This document shows positions 60,081-64,000 of a stretch of 64,000 nt of DNA, piece by piece (the first letter of the stretch is position 1; the number at the start of each line of letters is the position of its first letter). A program made the position numbers and the translations under genes. The notes beneath the pieces are model-generated. The model saw only the letters and a program-made list of their open reading frames with translations. It ran no database searches and was not told where the DNA came from. The stretch comes from Rhabditoides inermis. Lineage: Eukaryota; Nematoda; Chromadorea; Rhabditida; Rhabditidae. The stretch covers positions 25,001 through 89,000 of the forward strand of contig CAWZYM010000213.1 of assembly GCA_963966185.1 (NCBI GenBank). The letters run 5' to 3'.

Positions 60081-60573
60081 AATATATAATTTGACCTGCT
60101 GTGCTTGCCCAATGACATAAGGTGAACTCGATTCTCACCTCACCTCACTTCCACTCGACACTATAGCATCGAAAAGCGGAAATTCAGGCTGAATATGTAC
60201 AAGAGTAATTAACTAAAAACTCAGTTCGAACTGAAAAAAGAAGCAGTACATAGTTCTATATAACGCCTACAATGACGAGAAAAGAAGCCGGCTGGCACCT
60301 AACACGTTGTGCGCACGTGTGAAGGAGTTTGAAACAGTTTGAGGATGATTTGATCGTAAGACTATCTATTGACGTCTATCTATTGACGTCTCGATACATT
60401 TTACTTAACTTTAAACATTCAACTTAGCCATTAGTACGATTTGCTCTAGATAAACGTTTATCGCACAGATAATACAGTATTCATATACAGATGGAACAGT
60501 AATCGTATACATATGGTACAGTAATCATATTCAGATGGTACAGTATTCATTTACGGCTGAAACAGCAAGATGT
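60081..60573. other. Intergenic, no gene seen
   Basis: AT-rich. CTATCTATTGACGTCT is present twice near 60361-60390. CATATACAGATGG-AACAGTA-type units recur about four times at 60480-60560. Confidence 0.4.
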
Positions 60574-61188
60574 TTAGCGAGAGTAGGGCTGGCAGACAAA
60601 GTTAAATGCAAACACTCGCTGATCGATATCCACGATAGCTCCATTCGCAACTACATCAGATGAACGCATCAGCGAGGGAACAGGACGGTAGCCCGTAATC
60701 TCGATCAGAAAAGGGGACCTTTCAGACAGCTCGCGACCCCACACAGACAGTGCAGGGTTCTGCAGACCACTCACCCATTCAAGGAAAGCCTGCCGCGGAC
60801 GATACTTCTCCACAGCCAGCCATACCTGGCCAGTGGGATCCCTTCCCACACCGAGGAAGTTGAACGCAGTGATCGCAGGGTGGAGACGAGGCGGGAATAT
60901 AGACATTCCGATCCCAATGTGCTGCTGGGAGCAACCCAGTTTCCGACCAAGCGTTTGGCCGCATAGCATGTAGTTGTTAGAGTTGGCCACGCGACCTAAA
61001 CATGAACAGTTATTTCTTTAAAAAAATGCATATTTACCAGAACTGTATGCAACCGACGCTCTGCAGCATACCGATCACCATGAGCTCATCTTGCGTAGAT
61101 CCTCGCAGCAAGTAGCGATCCGCAACCTTAATTATGAATTGTATTTGTATTCACATATCTATTGGCTGTGTGTTAAAGGAAGGGAAGA

Positions 61189-61241
<53 letters not shown>

Positions 61242-62640
61242 CTCCGAGCGGGCCATCCTCCCTCCCTCCTCCTCTCCAATAGAGGAACGATAAAAAGACA
61301 AACCTTTGTGAATGCGTCAATGCTGTAGCTCTCTGCAAGAACAGCAGACGCACGAGGGTTGAGGCGTTCGATGAAATCCTGCATCACCTGGCTGCCATTG
61401 GATGCTCGTGCTTCAGCTTCATGTTCTCCGGTGGATAGAATGCACAGTCTGAAATTAGAATTTGCTGCAAAAAGTATCAATGATCATATAACTCAGACAG
61501 GAGTCAAAATCAGATATGTATCCGGAATCGCTGACCATAGTAAGGTATTTTGTATTAATGTTTCATTGGAATGAAAGAAATGAATGACATGATAGTGCTA
61601 CCTCTCCGATACTTGCATATGTGCACTGCGATGATTGCCCTCTTCAGATCCGTTCTTCGTGTACTTGTTCATACGCTCAACGCGGAAGTAGATAATTCTG
61701 CAGGAGATCCGACATAGCGCAAGTCGGTAGGCGCGTGCACTCCCATCAACTGAAACTTATCAGAATAATTCAAAAAGTACACAATTTAGATCACAACTGA
61801 CGTGAATTTTGAAAGTGCACGCAACGTCTCCGAGCACATGGTGGTGATGGATGTAGAGACGCTCTAGCTGATCCGCTAGCCATTCACAATCAAGCTTCGT
61901 GAGAGAGAAGCTGTCAAACCACCTCACAGTGATAGCATGTGCGAGCAACAAAACAGCAGAGTCTTCATCCGGATTCCATCCGAGAGCCACAACCAGCGGT
62001 AGTACGATGACAGCGGTCTAAAATATCTAGCTGATTCAGATTTTTGAAGTAATCTTTAAGAGTTGAAAGTGCACATTTGAAGAAAAATAGTACTCAAGAT
62101 GTGTTCTTCTTAATAATTGGCCGAAAAATGGTGGGTACCTGGAGCCTCTGCAGTCCGCTGAGAGATCCCATCACCTCCATGTCATCTACCGGAGCCACCT
62201 TGACATAAGTCGGAAATTCGCCTTGATTCATAGCCACTTGAAGAAGTATCTGCGCACGACTCAGGCGAGCGTTCGGATTGCGTCCGTTAGAGAATACGTC
62301 TGAAACACAAAAGCTTCAATCTGCATCTAGAATTCATAACTATATCTAAAGTATAAGTTATATGACAAAGTAAGATTTAAAAAATCAAAAGAAACTACCT
62401 TTCATGAGGTCAACGAGAACTCCTTCCGCCCAGATGTGTAGGTGATCGGAGGTGAGAGTGTCCGGAGGGACATCGTGGTTCCAGATGCCACTGCCTGAAT
62501 TGCCGCAGAACATTGGTAAAAATGAGAAAAACACTTGCCGGTGAATCCATGCGAGCGCTGCCGGGAATCTTGGATAGGGCATCTCACTCCGTTGGTCAGT
62601 CGCAGAGTGAAGGGGTCGGCCGGGAGCCATCGATACGCTC
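60574..62640 (-). pseudogene. CACTA-like transposase, copy C (5'-truncated, frameshifted)
   Basis: Exons 62539-62640, 62399-62494, 62138-62299, 61802-62017, 61602-61749, 61305-61449, 61028-61127 and 60574-61000 follow the order of copy A exons 8-15. Matching segments are QDSRQRSHGFT, SDHLHIWAEGVLVDLMK, GEFPTYVKVAPVDD, VGSPAELSTSA and the last residues QPYSR before TAA. Exon 61602-61749 is 148 nt against 149 in both other copies, with a 1-nt loss that changes frame, so this copy is dead. Copy A exons 11 and 12 correspond to one exon here. The first intron uses a GC donor (G|GCAAGTG). A (TA)n tract lies in an intron at 61189-61238. Confidence 0.8.
61189..61238. repeat. (TA)n tract
   Basis: About 24 TA dinucleotides inside an intron of transposase copy C. 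Confidence 0.9.
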
Positions 62641-62684
62641 CTGATTAACCATAGGTTTTTTCAACTTGTTTTATGTTTCACAAA

Positions 62685-62757
62685 TGTACACCGCCTCATC
62701 TCTTTTTCCTCTACACTGTTCTGTCTACTTTCCATCCTATCTCCCTCCTTCTTCCCC

Positions 62758-62809
<52 letters not shown>

Positions 62810-62977
62810 TGTCCCAATCTCACGTCTTCGCAGCGGTGACAACAGCATTCTAGAAAAAGTACTATGTTACCTTCTGTTTACTCTTCTACTCTCACGTCTG
62901 CAGAAGTCACTGCGACTTTCGAGAGACAGTTATGCCTACTCTCTCTCTTCCCTCCTTCTCCTCCCTCCTCTCTCTCT

Positions 62978-63022
<45 letters not shown>

Positions 63023-63280
63023 ATTCTCTTTCTTGTATACTTTCACGTTCCGTGACAACAACGTTCTAGAGACAGTACTATGGTACTTTCTGTTTACTCT
63101 TCTATTCTCACATCTGCAGTAGTCACTGCGACTTTCGAGATACAGTTATATGAAAACTTTTTTAACAGAAAGTACTACTCTTTTTTCTACTGTCTTTTCT
63201 GTCTACTGTCTACTGTCTTCAACCTTCAGCTTTTCGTTTTGTAAAAGTTATTCGTTGAAGATAGAAATTTTGTCTTTTTC
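62685..63280. repeat. CT-rich repeat block, right copy
   Basis: Direct copy of the series at 59390-60080: TTTCACAAATGTACACCGCC, (CT)n runs at 62760-62800 and 62975-63020, and repeats of TTCTAGAGACAGTACTATGG near 63063 and ACTGCGACTTTCGAGA. Confidence 0.7.
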
Positions 63281-63715
63281 AACTGACTTTCGAAAAAGAC
63301 ACAACGGAGTGGATATGGGTCACACGGCTCGATACGCCCTATTAAAACGACCGATAGAAGTGGTTCTTATTCGTGCGTCGAACATTTATTTTCGCGAAAG
63401 GAAATTATTTTTATGCCTGACAAATCAGGTTACTTTTATCATTTTTAACGAATATTTGTCATTTCGTATTTTCACTGAGGTGTACGATTTTATTGTTTTT
63501 CGTTTCGATTTTGCCATTTTTGTTCTATTTTGTTGAATGTGTATATATGTGCGTCGTTTTTACTTAGTTTCATGTAATTGTGTTGCATTCCGAGTGTACA
63601 AATGCGATGTATTGATTATTGATATGAAAGTGTGAAATTTTCCTTACTTGCATGTGCTACGCGAGTTTTTCCTCATTATTTTGTTTTATTTTTTATCTAC
63701 AATTTTTTGTTTCAG
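63281..63715. other. AT-rich sequence, no gene seen
   Basis: A plus frame to 63536 shows no recognisable content. Confidence 0.35.
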
Positions 63716-63776
63716 ATCTTCAGTCTAGCTGGGATTTTGGATATCAAAGGAAGAACAAGAGCAACGACGTATGTAG
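63716..63776 (+). other. Candidate exon at the window edge
   Basis: 61 bp between a strong nematode-type acceptor (TTTTTTGTTTCAG) and a donor (GTGAGT), open in one frame (IFSLAGILDIKGRTRATTYV). The rest of the gene would lie outside or in long flanking introns. Not recognised. Sequence 63777-64000 has nothing further. Confidence 0.35.
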
Positions 63777-64000
63777 GTGAGTTGGTTTGTATTGTGCATT
63801 GTGAATTGTGATTGCTAATATTATTTGATGATTACATGATTTTGAATAGTTCAATGTAATAAAACATTTTGATGTTTTCGGTGTTTTGTGTGTGGTTGTG
63901 ATTCGCTTTTTAATGCGAGCACTCTGTGCTTATCTGTCATTGTAATTTGATCTAAGAAGTGCAGTCATTGTCTCTTCTCTGCGTCGCCAAAGAAAGGTAT

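Overview
The window is eukaryotic and most likely from a nematode. The evidence is very short introns (about 40-100 bp) ending in TTTCAG-type acceptors, GT donors, a Tc5/Tc4-like transposon with a TNA target duplication, BEL/Pao and Gypsy-type LTR elements with TGTCGC-type ends, a FLYWCH zinc-finger gene and small secreted Cys-rich paralogues. It is an accessory, transposon-dense locus. All gene models were read by eye from splice sites and phase; no search was run.

Layout. 1-9988: two copies of a short LTR end (1-34 and 9830-9988) enclose a DNA transposon with 30-bp terminal inverted repeats (267-9619). It encodes a 15-exon, about 979-residue CACTA/Plavaka-like transposase (3902-9134, minus) and a second multi-exon protein (1578-3633, minus). 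10871-13202: two head-to-head paralogous secreted Cys-rich genes with a non-LTR retroelement fragment between them. 13.3-16.6 kb: minisatellites and degenerate repeats. 16876-18982 (minus): a FLYWCH gene with tandemly amplified exon/intron pairs. 19.6-49.0 kb (plus): remains of a second CACTA-like copy, broken by two LTR elements. These are a BEL/Pao element (20724-28997, TSD CAAGT) and a 19.1-kb element (29607-48709, TSD ATGG or ATGGT). 50977-54001: a Tc5-like transposon with TSD TAA, itself hit by two MITEs. 54530-55400: a giant (CAA)n tract. 55740-56783 (minus): a zinc-motif/coiled-coil gene. 60574-62640 (minus): a third, decayed CACTA-like transposase.

The most interesting object is the 19.1-kb LTR element. 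Its two 694-bp LTRs differ at 5 positions (about 99.3% identical). Inside it are, in order: Gag with 24-residue repeats; two CCHC knuckles; an envelope-like glycoprotein region lying between Gag and Pol in the same reading frame; three tandem retropepsin-like domains; RT, RNase H and integrase; an intron-containing accessory region; and a 12-exon gene for a UPF1/DNA2-type SF1 helicase-like protein with an Arg/Ser/Glu-rich N-terminus. The helicase keeps motifs II, III, V and VI but has no visible Walker A. The gene lies in the sense orientation and still has introns. Three of those introns share a short hairpin. Removing the element restores a transposase exon of exactly 145 nt, the same length as the homologous exon in the first copy, which fixes its borders independently.

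The BEL element is also unusual. RT, RNase H and the integrase core are missing, protease is joined in frame to the integrase tail and a phlebovirus-type two-part glycoprotein, and a small secreted-protein gene lies antisense beside its 3' LTR.
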